In this document: positions 14,474-23,216 of the stretch, in pieces
How the letters are laid out: the number at the start of each line of letters is the position of its first letter
Numbering within the stretch: the stretch's first letter is position 1
Assembly (NCBI GenBank): GCA_021229015.1
Contig: CM037783.1
Span: forward strand, 26,294,154-26,358,153
Length of the DNA: 64,000 nucleotides
DNA from: Solen grandis
Taxonomy: Eukaryota > Mollusca > Bivalvia > Adapedonta > Solenidae
Direction of reading: 5' to 3'
Position numbers and translations under genes: made by a program
The notes under the pieces: model-generated
Told to the model about the DNA's origin: nothing
The model's input: the letters and a program-made list of their open reading frames with translations, nothing else
Database searches by the model: none

Positions 14474-16932
14474 TGGACTTTTGACCTTGAACTTTGATGG
14501 ATGGATGTATGGATGGACGGCCGATGGACAGACTTTTTTTAAAATAAACTCCAACATTGGCCATATCTGGCCATATCTTCTTTACTATTTGACATACCAC
14601 TTTTATTTTTGGTTTGCATATTCATCTTGACAAGGCCTATCCAGACATATGCAAATATTTCTCCTATTGACCTTGACCTTCGACCTATTTTTGCTGTAAC
14701 TTTTGAATACTTTAAAATGCCTGTCATTTCAGAACCATGACCAACAGAGCACTGATATTTCACATGTGAATTCCTTTTGACAAAACCTTTCCATAAATGT
14801 CACACTTTTGGACTTTGACCTTGACCTTTGACCTATTTTTGAACTGTTTAACAAAAAAATTTAATGTTGGCCATAATTTCTTTACTATTTGACATGCTAC
14901 TTTTATTTTTGGTATACATTTTCATCTTGAAAAGGTCTATTCAGATATATCTTAATATTTCATCTATCCACTTCGACATTTGACCTAATTTTATCTTTGG
15001 GCAAGTTTTAATATACATGTATATATCTCTCTGTCATTTTTCAATGATTTTTTTTAACTTTGGTTATATATATTTTTCTCTGTCATTTTTAAATGATTTC
15101 TTTTAAGACTTTGTATACTGATTTTGTCATCATATGAACTTGTGCAGGTGTGATTTCGGTCATGATTGCTAAAAGAGAGCATTCTTAAAAAGAAAATGTC
15201 TTCACATTTTACGGTTTTGTGTTGATTATTGAAAACTCAATGGATAAGCCATTGTAATCTTTTGCATCTTTGTGTTGTATATATTCTATTCCATACATAG
15301 GTCAGGGTCATTCTTCAAGGTCAAAGGTCAAATTTAAAGGGTATGGTACTTCATCTTTGCATGTAAAGGCGTACAGTTTTAGTTGTGATTTTCAAGGTCA
15401 ACTTTTTTAAATGTTTAACAAAAATATTTAACATGGTGCTCTTGTTTATATATTTTGTCCACACTACATGTATTTCTAAACTACTTTTCATTTATTTTCA
15501 CAACAATTATAAATAACAAGCTTACTTGCTCATATTGTAGGCATGTCATTCTTTATATATTTTGTCCACACTAGTTATTTCCCCTTAACATATTTCCTGA
15601 ATATATTTTATGTGCTCAATTTCTCAGCTACTATTGGCTGGATTCTGATACACTTTCACAGCATTTATAAGTACCAACATTAGTTGCACATATACTTGGC
15701 ATGTCATGATCAGCTTTTTTTCTTTTTCTTTTTTTTTACGTAAATTAAATATTTTTGTCAGCAATGCATATGTAAGTGTATCAGAGCTCTACCTGATTTT
15801 GGTGTTTTTTCATTTTTATCCTTCAACTTTATCAAGACTGTCTGACATGGTAACAGTAACTATGACAAAGCAGCATCTGGCGGTATTCATCATCTTCAGT
15901 TCTTGTTTTAGTATATAATTGCGTATAAATTTATTTTTGATTTAATCAACATATCTTTATTTGCTTAAAGGCATTCTTTCATGGGAAGTTGAAAATCAAG
16001 GGGAACACAGCGCTAGCCATGAAGCTGAAGGACTTAAAGATGCCAGAGGGCTCATCAGCACCAAAAGCTGCCAGCTCCGGAGGCTCAGGTCCAAAACCGG
16101 GTTCCGAGTTCAAGGTGGCACCAGTGTTTGATCTTATCAAGTCAGAGATTGACAAAGTTAGTATATGATCTATTATGCTTTTGTTGTTTTCACCTGTTGC
16201 TTTTTCATTCATTCATCAATTAACATCACATGTCTTGGTTTCTTAAATGATTGACTGATCTAGGATCTTTTATATTTGAAGGTCTCCTATGTATAAAAGC
16301 TGTTTCCAGTGTTTTCCATAAACCTATCAATGCTTTTCAAAGATACTTTTTTTTCATAAAATAGTTATAAAATTAATTTAAACTGAAGATCTTCTACATT
16401 AGTCAACTACTGACTTTGCCTTTTATTTAGTAAAAGCTTGAAATCTGATGATGTCAGTGTTTTGAAATACTAAGACATAATAGCTTTCCAATCATGAACC
16501 TGTTGAAACCCTTTCTGATACAATAACAATTATGTTAGTTGGCAGAATCATATGGAATTCATTTCTTTTATTGTGAAATTTAAATTAAAATTTCATCTTG
16601 CTGAAGTGAAACACCTGTCCAGTACTTACCAACAGGAAGGCTTTGTTTCTCTACTGATGCAACCAGGAAAATATCAATGTAAATGACCACCAGTTGATTT
16701 ATAAGATAGCTGCTAAAAATTGGTAACCAAACCACTTTAAAAACATAAGATGAAGCTTCTATAAATAACTTGAGTAAATGTTTGATTGAAATCTGTTGGC
16801 AGGATGGGCCAAACATTGTGAAGAAGATGAAGGGTGTGTTCTGTTTCCGTGTGAAGGGGGCTGGTGGGAAAGAGGGGATTTGGATCGTGGACTGTAAGAA
16901 TGGCAGTGGCTCCGTTACATTTGGTGGACCAG
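1431..16932 (+). CDS. SCP2: SCPx / sterol carrier protein 2 gene (thiolase + two SCP2 domains), partial at both ends
   Basis: Twelve exons splice in frame into about 498 residues. Exons to 9292 give a thiolase of the SCPx type: motifs [56 protein letters not shown] and [13 protein letters not shown] and GHP are the conserved acyl-CoA thiolase motifs of this subfamily. Exons from 12231 give a linker and SCP2 lipid-transfer domains. In animals SCPx is peroxisomal and cleaves branched 3-oxoacyl-CoA in bile-acid and branched-chain oxidation, while the SCP2 part binds sterols and acyl-CoAs. The first ~110 residues, including the first catalytic Cys, lie upstream of the window. The 3' end and any PTS1 signal were not found before the assembly gap at 18085. 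Unusually, a second SCP2 domain follows the first. Family identification is very firm; individual exon edges were read from splice consensus and reading phase. Confidence 0.95.
1672..1982 (+). repeat. tRNA-derived SINE, family A
   Basis: The head resembles a tRNA gene (box A-like 'gactgagtggtaagagc', then a degraded box B 'ggttatgatccc'). A shared body follows ('ggcccagtgtcaggataat', 'actgggtgtg', 'ctgtctcaagtagacat') and the tail is 'tgactgaaatactgttgg'. It lies in the SCPx intron. Further copies are at about 7722, 12594, 17618 and 56456 (plus) and 31010 (minus). Confidence 0.82.
2216..2342 (+). CDS. SCP2: SCPx exon (thiolase, [13 protein letters not shown]...EHMEKY)
   Basis: The acceptor is gcttccag before 2216 and the donor gtatga follows 2342. 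It enters in phase 0 and leaves one base of a Gly codon. It encodes [13 protein letters not shown] and [11 protein letters not shown], diagnostic of the SCPx thiolase loop region. A plus-strand open frame starting at 2165 includes intronic bases before the acceptor and is not the real start. Confidence 0.93.
2343..3293. other. SCPx intron, AT-rich with poly-A tracts
   Basis: Poly-A runs occur near 2728 and 2790-2817. No repeat element could be named. Confidence 0.6.
3294..3357 (+). CDS. SCP2: SCPx exon (thiolase, [21 protein letters not shown])
   Basis: This 64 bp exon lies between acceptor 'atttttacag' and donor 'gtaagt'. It encodes [17 protein letters not shown], one of the best conserved stretches of SCPx. 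It enters in phase 1 and leaves in phase 2, matching both neighbours. Confidence 0.94.
3402..5001. mobile_element. Non-autonomous Tigger/pogo-like DNA transposon, 1.6 kb
   Basis: The left end is CAGTAGAACCTCGTTAATCC and the right end, on the other strand, begins CAGTAGAACTTCGTCAAACC. Both ends continue with TTCGAAAT/GGGACC-type inverted sequence and are flanked by TA (3400-3401 and 5002-5003), the target of the Tc1/mariner-pogo superfamily. No transposase frame is present. It contains a nested mollusc repeat with an internal duplication (3785-4320) and a poly-A run (4859-4881). It sits in the SCPx intron between exons 3294-3357 and 5819-5905. Confidence 0.75.
3785..4320 (+). repeat. Nested 'GGGGACTATAGG...GTCTGTCCGTC' repeat with internal duplication
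   Basis: It begins with the palindrome CCGGTGTTCACACCGG and a 'ccgtctgtccgtcc' run. A ~155 bp unit then occurs twice (about 3879-4032 and 4035-4186), each with 'aagcaagctaacttgatga' and 'tgtggttgctatggtaac'. A diverged minus-strand relative is at 21345-21600. Confidence 0.72.
5002..5818. other. SCPx intron, nothing recognised
   Basis: Unique-looking intronic DNA with no long open frame or named repeat. Confidence 0.5.
5819..5905 (+). CDS. SCP2: SCPx exon (thiolase, [13 protein letters not shown]...LTKLQCW/C)
   Basis: The acceptor is 'tttccctacag' and the donor gtaggt. It completes a Pro codon, then encodes [17 protein letters not shown] and DPLTKLQ, leaving two bases (tg) that make the Cys before PTSDG of the next exon. 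It corresponds to the vertebrate SCPx segment that ends LQCC. Confidence 0.93.
6230..6432 (+). CDS. SCP2: SCPx exon (thiolase, [16 protein letters not shown]...KVFQKAG)
   Basis: The acceptor is 'gtactctag' and the donor gtgtgt. It encodes [35 protein letters not shown] and [20 protein letters not shown], a strongly conserved thiolase core. It enters in phase 2 and leaves in phase 1. Confidence 0.95.
6433..7380. other. SCPx intron, nothing recognised
   Basis: AT-rich intron with several near-palindromic 'cgatnnnatcg' words around 6520-6930. No element could be named. Confidence 0.5.
7381..7476 (+). CDS. SCP2: SCPx exon (thiolase, HDCF catalytic motif)
   Basis: The acceptor is 'atgtttcag' and the donor gtcagt. 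It encodes [15 protein letters not shown] then [15 protein letters not shown]. The HDCF motif holds the second catalytic Cys of SCPx-type thiolases. It enters and leaves in phase 1. Confidence 0.96.
7722..7992 (+). repeat. SINE family A, 5'-truncated
   Basis: It starts inside the tRNA-like head at 'ggaggttgtgggttctatcc'. It contains 'tggcccagtgtcaggataat', 'ctgtctcaagtagacatt' and the tail 'tgactgaaatactgtcgat', followed by 'gacgttaaatc'. Confidence 0.82.
8386..8645 (+). repeat. tRNA-derived SINE, family B
   Basis: The tRNA-like head is 'ggcctctgtggcagagaggg' with box B 'gggtttgagtccc'. The body is 'gaggaagccttccagctggc' and 'agtaggtcggtggttc', with the tail 'tatgactgaaagactgtcgc'. Other copies are at 55757-55978 (plus) and 52741-52985 (minus). 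Confidence 0.82.
8769..8876 (+). CDS. SCP2: SCPx exon (thiolase, [17 protein letters not shown])
   Basis: The acceptor is 'gctgttgtttag' and the donor gtaatg. It encodes [19 protein letters not shown] and then [17 protein letters not shown]; the GHP His is the thiolase catalytic histidine. It enters and leaves in phase 1. Confidence 0.96.
9139..9292 (+). CDS. SCP2: SCPx exon (end of thiolase domain)
   Basis: The acceptor is 'ctgtccccag'. It encodes [39 protein letters not shown] and [11 protein letters not shown], the C-terminal thiolase strand. The frame reaches a TAG at 9291-9293 unless the donor is gtaggt at 9293, which splits that triplet; this donor was chosen for that reason. A GC donor after 9287 is a possible alternative. 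This end is the least certain splice in the gene. Confidence 0.85.
9407..12022 (+). repeat. 2.6 kb minisatellite, ~31 bp unit, in SCPx intron
   Basis: Roughly 80-85 head-to-tail units. The consensus starts TGTACTACATCATG, has TTGATCATTG in its centre, and ends TCAGCAG. Variants are 'cagctg' for 'cagcag', 'gcctgca' for 'gtcagca', and 'cttcatcatgttgttc' for 'ctacatcatgttgatc'. Some units lack two or three bases. Variant units recur in blocks, giving local higher-order structure around 10190-10680. Because the unit is 31 bp and short on stops, all three frames give long '[14 protein letters not shown]' reading frames that are not genes. It lies ~115 bp after the last thiolase exon. Confidence 0.97.
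12231..12300 (+). CDS. SCP2: SCPx exon (linker into first SCP2 domain)
   Basis: It encodes [19 protein letters not shown] then IIAK, the helix that opens an SCP2 domain. The donor is gtgagg at 12301, phase 0. The start is uncertain: the acceptor ag at 12229-12230 restores phase with the donor at 9293, while acceptors ending at 12208 ('ccttctag', best pyrimidine tract) or 12220 need a one-base carry-over that no GT donor upstream supplies. Confidence 0.78.
12594..12908 (+). repeat. tRNA-derived SINE, family A (near full length)
   Basis: The best copy in the window. The head is 'cagtggccaagtggttagag' with box B-like 'gggtttgatcacc'. The body is 'tggtactggtatagctccct', 'gtcaggataatgtgactggg' and 'ctcaagtagacatagtc'. 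The tail is 'tgactgaaatactgttgg', followed by AAC-rich sequence. Confidence 0.87.
12971..13174 (+). CDS. SCP2: SCPx exon (most of first SCP2 domain)
   Basis: The acceptor 'aaatccaag' has a weak pyrimidine tract and the donor is gtaagc; phase is 0 at both ends (68 codons). It encodes [57 protein letters not shown] and PQT, nearly the whole SCP2 sterol-transfer fold. An upstream ATG at 12953 is in frame but lies on the intron side. Confidence 0.95.
13560..15720 (+). repeat. ~150 bp tandem repeat array plus 'TTGACCTTGACCTTTGACC' block, in SCPx intron
   Basis: Diverged units carry 'tatattttgtccacactatt', 'tctcagctac', 'acttcacagcattaataagt' and 'accaagc'. They recur near 13600, 13745, 13895, 14045, 14200 and again at 15460-15700. 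Between them (14370-15010) a second unit recurs about four times: 'gccataacttctctac', 'tatccagacatatgcaaata', 'tttgaccttgacctttgacc'. Poly-T lies at 14443-14467. No gene is seen. Confidence 0.8.
15971..16156 (+). CDS. SCP2: SCPx exon (end of first SCP2 domain, linker, start of second)
   Basis: The acceptor is 'tttgcttaaag' and the donor gttagt; 62 codons, phase 0 at both ends. It encodes [20 protein letters not shown], the last SCP2 strand and helix, then a Ser/Gly/Pro-rich linker ([17 protein letters not shown]). It ends [11 protein letters not shown], which repeats the opening helix [10 protein letters not shown] of the first SCP2 domain. Confidence 0.95.
16157..16802. other. SCPx intron, nothing recognised
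   Basis: AT-rich intron without a named repeat. Confidence 0.5.
16803..16932 (+). CDS. SCP2: SCPx exon (first part of second SCP2 domain)
   Basis: The acceptor is 'ctgttggcag' and the donor gtacac. It encodes [39 protein letters not shown] and P, about three quarters identical to the matching part of the first domain. It stops in phase 1, where the first domain runs on without an intron. The rest (expected DVTI...KLNPQ and final helix) is not found before the gap at 18085. Confidence 0.94.
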
Positions 16933-17617
16933 GTACACTCATCACTCAAACCTTTACATACATGTAAATTTTATGACAAATACCAGGAAAATTAAAGCTT
17001 TTAAATCATAACTCTTACTTATTTTATCAAATTAATTTGAATAAAAGATATGATTGATCTGAGTGTTGACTTTTACTAGATGCTAAGAAAGCAGGTTTTA
17101 TTTCTCATTTTGTAGAAAAATCAACATGGAAAGGATCATTCAGGGTTTAGATTAAATCTATGTATGTTACTATAACTATAAATACTATAAATTATTGAAA
17201 TGATGTTATTGTAATGATGCATTGTTAACATCACTGTTACAGTTTTAATCATTCGCTCTATAGATACACAAGCTATATGCTTTTATCAGGAGTTGGTGTA
17301 AATGAAATTCAGCTTTAATTTGGATTTAGACGTCAAGGCAGAGCAGCAGCAGTCTAGAAGGTTTTTGTCTCATGATTGAGTTGTAAATAGCACAGAGTGG
17401 CACTCATGTTTCTCAGGCTCTTGTATATCTGCTGCACAGGCGGTATCAAAAGATCCACCTTGTTCATAAAGCTTTAAAGCAAACAAAAGACAATTAAGCT
17501 GCAATTAGCAGCATCAGACTTAAGAGGTTTTTACAACTTTTCCATGCTTAGGTGGTTGAACACTTCATGATAATTAGTTTTGTTGAAATCTATACAGTAA
17601 TCAGCAGTTTCTGGTTT
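16933..17617. other. SCPx intron, nothing recognised
   Basis: AT-rich DNA; I searched both strands by eye for the missing SCP2 C-terminal exon and did not find it. Confidence 0.5.
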
Positions 17618-17866
17618 GCCTTGCTGCGACATGCCAAAGTTGTAATAAATGGTACTGGTAAAGCTCCCTTGCTTGGCGCTCTGAATATAAGGGTAGTTCC
17701 AGGACTGGTAGGCCTGGTGTCATGATAATGTGACTGGGTGTGGTGTCATGCTTTAGTCTATAGCATGATACGGCAGTTTGGCAGCACTATATCTCTCTCA
17801 AGTACATAGTTTCTAAATGACTGAAATACTGTTGGTGAGATGTTAAACCCATCAAACAACAAACAG
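17618..17866 (+). repeat. SINE family A, 5'-truncated
   Basis: It starts near 'cttgctgcgacatgccaaag'. It has 'tggtactggtaaagctccct', 'tcatgataatgtgactggg' and 'tctctctcaagtac', with the tail 'tgactgaaatactgttggtg'. Confidence 0.8.
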
Positions 17867-18084
17867 TTTCTGGTTTGATGAAATATACTTTGGAGAAAAA
17901 AAACTTCCAACCATGTCCATGACATCACTGTGTTCCAGAATAAACAAGATCATGTGATTCGAGCAGGCGCTGAAACAATTTGAGCACCATAAAGAAATAT
18001 TTATTTTGTGTGCAGATAGTAATAAATTTACTGTTTTGTGGTGTAACTTTTAGATTTGTATTCTTTCTAGTTATTTTAATTTTT

Positions 18085-18184
18085 NNNNNNNNNNNNNNNN
18101 NNNNNNNNNNNNNNNNNNNNNNNNNNNNNNNNNNNNNNNNNNNNNNNNNNNNNNNNNNNNNNNNNNNNNNNNNNNNNNNNNNNN
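18085..18184. other. Assembly gap (100 N)
   Basis: Exactly 100 N, the usual placeholder for a join of unknown length. Sequence quality changes abruptly after it. Confidence 0.97.
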
Positions 18185-18212
18185 AATGTGACACTTTGCT
18201 TCAAACTGTTTT

Positions 18213-18450
18213 AAAACCCTTTTTCCCTCATATGACTCATTTTGACGCACTCATTGGGTACCACATAAAGCCTGATCGCAGAAAACCACAGTTTCAAATT
18301 TAATTAAAAATTTCCCATTTCCAGACCACTGAGGAGCAGCAAAACAGCATAAAACCTGATCAGCCTGCGAGTTACCCCGCGGGCCTGATCGGGGTTTTAT
18401 CTGTTCGCATAGGTTTTTTAAATTTTTTCCTCCATGAGGGAAAGGGTTAA
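18213..18450. mobile_element. MITE-like element with AACCCTTTCCCTCAT inverted ends
   Basis: The ends are 'aaaccctttttccctcat' and 'atgagggaaagggttaa'. The interior includes 'gacgcactcattgggtacca' and 'cataaagcctgatc'. A cleaner copy is at 32092-32278 and a fragment at 19448. Confidence 0.72.
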
Positions 18451-21344
18451 ATATTGTTATTAATAATTTGAAATGCAAGGGAGAAATGATAAAGCATTGA
18501 AGTAAACCCCTTTTAAACCAAAAAATTATTGATTTTTTTTGATGCCTTGGCATTTAGATACTGTAATGTAAATATCAACCATCCCTTTTCTTTTTTTTTT
18601 TTCTGCGTCAAAACTTTTCATGCAAGACTTTTCAATATATTTATATAAAAAAAAATTTGGAAATATTTTTTGTTTTCAAATACAAAAAACAAAATACAAT
18701 GGAGATATAATCCCTTTCAGGGGTCAAAATCTGAATACTTCAAAATTATGGAGTCTGGATTTCATTCATACAATGCATTTATGATTTTAAAACCTTTACA
18801 TATACTCATACTAAATTTGGTTTAAAAACATATAACTTGATATACTGGCATTCCCTTATAATGGAGCCCACACGTTTCACACTCAATATGTTACTACATG
18901 AAAATTGAATTACTAGATATAAAAATTTATCTCACTAGGAAATTTCCCTAAACTGGAGTTGTCAAGATGTTTTTAAGTCTTTCCCCTTTTTAATTTATGA
19001 AAAAGGAGCTGTTTGGGGTAACCCTTCCAAAAAATTGGGCTCAAACAAACCAGGAGTTAGGAGAACCCAGTGCTCAGGGAAAGTAAAATAATTCCACTTG
19101 CCCCGGGGCCCTGAAAAATAAGTGCAGGGTGAGTGAAATATCAGAATATTTCTTTTTAATTTTCTTGATTTTATTATCTCAAAAAATTTTAAAGAGTCAG
19201 GCAGGGGGGAGTGGGTAATTTAGGAATTTTACACCCCCGAGACCCCCAATAATCAATTTACTGAATATAGTATAGTAAAAAATAAATATTTGTAAAAAAC
19301 TTGAGTCGTCATACAACTTTACTTCAAATATGAAAAAGAATGAAGATGATCAATGCTGTGTTTACAACAATTTTGGAGCTAAAATAACACAAAACCCTTT
19401 GGGCACAGTTGAAAACCCCCCTTACTACAATCACTGTCAGTATTATTTAACCCTTTCCCTCATATCACCCCATTTTTACCACTCAATAGGGACACATAAA
19501 TGTGAGAATATATGCAAAGACAAGGTCACTAAACCCCTGCTACAAATTGGGTTCCACTGTTGTGTTTTTTTTTCTTTTATCGGGAGCATAGGCATTTTCC
19601 CCCTTTGGGAAAAATTTCTGTTTATTCATGCATTTTTCCCCCCCCAAATTTGCCACTTCCCAAAATTTAAACTCAAAATTTTTTTTTCCCCAATGTATAA
19701 AATTTGGGCAATAATTTCCCCAAAACTTTGGTACTAAAACCCTTTCCCAATCACTAAAATAAAGGCCTGGGTTCAAGAAAAAGAAGAAAGCAGACTGACG
19801 GTTTCCAAGTAACATTTAAACGAACCCCGATGCAAATGATGTAATACCAACATTGGTGTAACACAGATCCCCGCACCAAATGTCTGTGCAAGTTAACTCT
19901 AAAAAAAGGGTACAAATGAATTTGTTGAAGTAATGAAACTTTTTTTTCAGGATTAAGATTTAAATGAATTTAAATTCTGAGGTGGTCGGGTTTTTTGGGG
20001 TCAAGTGTTTTTCAAACCTAAATACATGTATGTTTTTCCACTTTTGGGGCCCAAATTTTTACCATAAAAAATTAAAAACCCCTTTTAAAACCATTTCGTA
20101 TATTAATGTATAGGGGCTTTTGTTCCGAAGTAGATGGCTGCCTCCCATGAGAACTTTCTTTTTTATACGGTATAAGAAAATCCTTGTTAATTTACCACTC
20201 TTACTGATCCATAGGAAAATTTGAAAGGGGTTTTGGGATGAGGGAAAACCGTGAAAATTTTTTATGTTTTTGAAGTAAATCCCGTTCAAACAAGTTACGG
20301 CGAGTTCTGTCCCTTCCTCTACAGTGGGGTCATCACTTTCACCCCCAAAAAACAAAAAATTTATCATGAAAGAGAGTAAGTCCGAAATTTTACCCCCTTG
20401 AACCCCCGAAAAATTTTTTCGTATCGCTCAAATTCACCAGTTTCTGTGTTGTACGAATGACTTCACCAGTTTGGGGGACCTGATATAAAACCTTTTTTCC
20501 TTTAGGCTCTGAACACAGCGTGAGAACTTGGGAGGTTCGGCAGACTGTCAATTATTGTGCACTCATTGGGCGCTGTAAACGAAACACGCACACATGCAAA
20601 AATGGTCACAATCTTTCAGCCCAAACCCCCCAAAAACATACAGTTTCCCTTTTTTATGCTGTGGGAGAAGTGCCTCAACCCGCACATGTGAGCTCCCAAC
20701 CCCTTCCAAGTCTCTTGTGCCACATCATATTTTCTATACTGTGATATGTGATTCAGTAATTGGATCAAATCCCCCTATGACATACAATAACCCGTTCAGC
20801 AAACCCTAAAACATGACGTAGCCGTCCAAAGTTTTATTGACCTGCAATGAATCCAGTCCCCCCTGCCCCAAGGGTGGAGCTTTTTTGGGACGCAATTGGG
20901 GCGTTCTGTTGCTATAGCAGTAAACTTCTATAAGTTTTTGTTCCCGACCTTGAGGTGTTTTCCCTATTAACACAATTACCTGAAGAAGAAAAAAAGAGGA
21001 GAACTTACTTAATAAAACAACATACAAGTAGTGCCTGTTTATTTTGACAAAAAAGTGAACAGCAGAATCAGATTAAGCTTTTCACCAGTGAAATGCCATG
21101 AATATTAGCCAGAGCTTTTTTTCCCTTTCTTTAACAATGGCTGTTTGTAGGTGTCTCCCCTTCTGAGATTTTATATAGTATTGCCAAAACTTGCTTTTTA
21201 CTGCAGAGTTTTTCTTTCCCCAAAACTCAAAATAGTGCTTTTACTCTCCAAAATTTAGTATTAGTATTTAACTATTTCTGTCATAAAAAGGTCAGTAAGC
21301 TATCACAAAGCAAACAAGTAACAGGTGTTGCACGTAACACATGA
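18451..21344. other. Low-quality stretch, no reliable gene
   Basis: Nearly every A, T, C or G run of three or more looks lengthened (for example 19560-19740 and 20010-20360), giving spurious open frames on both strands such as 19330-19737 and 20059-20367. A left-end fragment of the AACCCTTTCCCTCAT element is at about 19448-19615. No trustworthy coding sequence is seen. Confidence 0.6.
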
Positions 21345-21600
21345 GTCCCCTACCGTGATGTGCATAATATTTCTGTTACCACAGCAACCTGAACTTTGGA
21401 CCGAGAAAAAAACAACAAAGTGACATGCAGAATCTTCACACTGTTCTATTTATATATCAATTTTCATAATATTATCTTTAACAGTTTTTAAGTTATCGCG
21501 GGACCAAGATTTTGGGACATCTGGACGGACTGACTGACGAACCCACAGACAGACAGACGGAGGGCAAACCTACTGTCCCCTCCGGTGTTGGGGACTAATA
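21345..21600 (-). repeat. Minus copy of the 'GGGGACTATAGG...GTCTGTCCGTC' repeat
   Basis: It ends on the plus strand with 'gacagacagacggagggcaa' and 'gtcccctccggtgttgggga', the complement of the start of the repeat at 3785. The interior 'gttatcgcgggacc' and 'ttctgttaccacagcaacc' match as well. Confidence 0.7.
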
Positions 21601-21716
21601 ACTTGAAGGGCTGAGCCTTCAAAAAAAAAAAATCTACAGTACACCATGTAGTACAAGGACTTCTTATATAAACATCTCTTCCCACAGCATTGGAAACACT
21701 TAAAGACAAATAAAGC

Positions 21717-22541
21717 CCAGGGCTCAAAATTTAACAATCGCATTTCGGCAAAATGCTAGTAGAAAATGAAGTTTGCAAGAAATGTTTTAAACCACTAGCA
21801 TTTTTTTTGCGAGTGAAAATTTTTGGCTTAAACATTTTCTTAAACATGTCTAAATGATAAAATTTTTCAATAAGATAATCAATAACATCTTCAAAACTAA
21901 AAAAATCCTAGCTTGTTTTTAATATCTAAAGCAAAATTTACACCAGTAAATTGTTGTATACATGACTTAGTATCAAATGTGGGTCTGGTCTGTCGACTAT
22001 GTTACACAACACATGAACACATATATGTTAAAACATCTGCTGTTTTCAATTATATTTCCTCTAATGAATATTGATACTTGATACTGCCTTATTATCTAAT
22101 TATGATTCTAATTATTAAAGTTTAAAATGACAATATGAATTTAATTTTCAATCATTAAAAGTTATCCACACCCTCGTAATGACCATGGAAGCCTTTTTTA
22201 CATTAGTCCTGGTTTGATGCTGATTTCAATCATCAATTTAACAATGTCAAAATGAAAGATATCCAGTTTTTTTATTACATCTTTGGATGTCAACTGATTT
22301 TGCACAGAATCTGAAATCGACCAACCGAAGAAAGCACATAGATCTAATGCACTTGTGATAAAGACAGTGAAGAAATGGGAGAAAGAGTTGGTTGTCAAAA
22401 AATAGATGTTAAAATAGATTCCGGGCTAAAAATAAACACTCACAATTTCGGCAAAATGTGAGTAGAAAAAAAAGTTAACCAGTTATATTTTAAACCACTC
22501 ACATTTTTTGTGAGTGGGGAAAAAATATTAAATTTGAGCCC
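21717..22541. repeat. Paired 'CAGGGCTCAAAATTTAA' elements with inverted ends
   Basis: The left end 'ccagggctcaaaatttaac' at 21717 mirrors 'ttaaatttgagccctga' at 22524-22541. Two related ~110 bp cores ('catttcggcaaaatg', 'gagtagaaaa', 'ttttaaaccact') occur at about 21740-21830 and 22440-22540, each with a small internal hairpin. The sequence between the cores is unassigned and AT-rich. Confidence 0.6.
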
Positions 22542-22984
22542 TGAAGCCAGTATAAATGTTTGTCCCACAACTACCTTTAAAAATTTAAAAAAGTATTAAC
22601 TGTTCTATATATAGGGCCCTAAAAGCATGCATGTCATTTGGTTTAGGGTTTGCACTAAATTCAGACAATATTATAAAACATATTCATGTATAACCAAGAG
22701 GATAAAGTAATATTATCTTGATTTTCTTCAGTAATGTAAAATTTCATGTGCACTTTGATTATCAAACCAAGCAAGATGTGTTCCTTGGAACACGTGTCAC
22801 CTGCTGAAAGAAGTGTGATAAAAAAAGTGTTACAGTCAGTGTTTGACAGATGGACGGACAAACACTACAGATGACCTAGAAGTAATCCCTAATTGTGTCA
22901 ACTCTGCTAATAGCAGGTAACACAATTCATCTAATAAATGTTGATGTAAATAATATGAAATTGAAGAGCCAGCTGTCAAATATA

Positions 22985-23065
22985 TTAACCCTTTTCTTCA
23001 TGAATATTCATGCATTCATTCATGACCTTATTAATATTCATTTACTGAACTTTAAATGGTATAGG
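22985..23065. repeat. Short dispersed repeat 'cctcatgaatattcatg'
   Basis: 'aacccttttcttcatgaata' followed by 'ttcatttactgaactttaaa' is repeated at 30532-30605 with the same order of words. It contains the palindrome CATGAATATTCATG. Confidence 0.6.
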
Positions 23066-23216
23066 ATTCAATGATTTTCCTTGCCATGCACTGATGCATA
23101 CTGTGTAAAATATAAGCTACAATTTTTTTGTATGTGCAAATTTTGAAGACCCTGTCTGCTCCGTTTGCCAAGAAGTCTATATGAAGTAACTTTAAATTGA
23201 CCTGCTTATAACTTAC

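Noticed and set aside
14539..14763. 74-codon minus frame
   Set aside because: Lies within tandem 'TTGACCTTGACC' intronic repeats and has no domain.
19330..19815. 135-codon plus frame and its minus-strand shadow
   Set aside because: Overlaps a decayed MITE and inflated runs; no domain.
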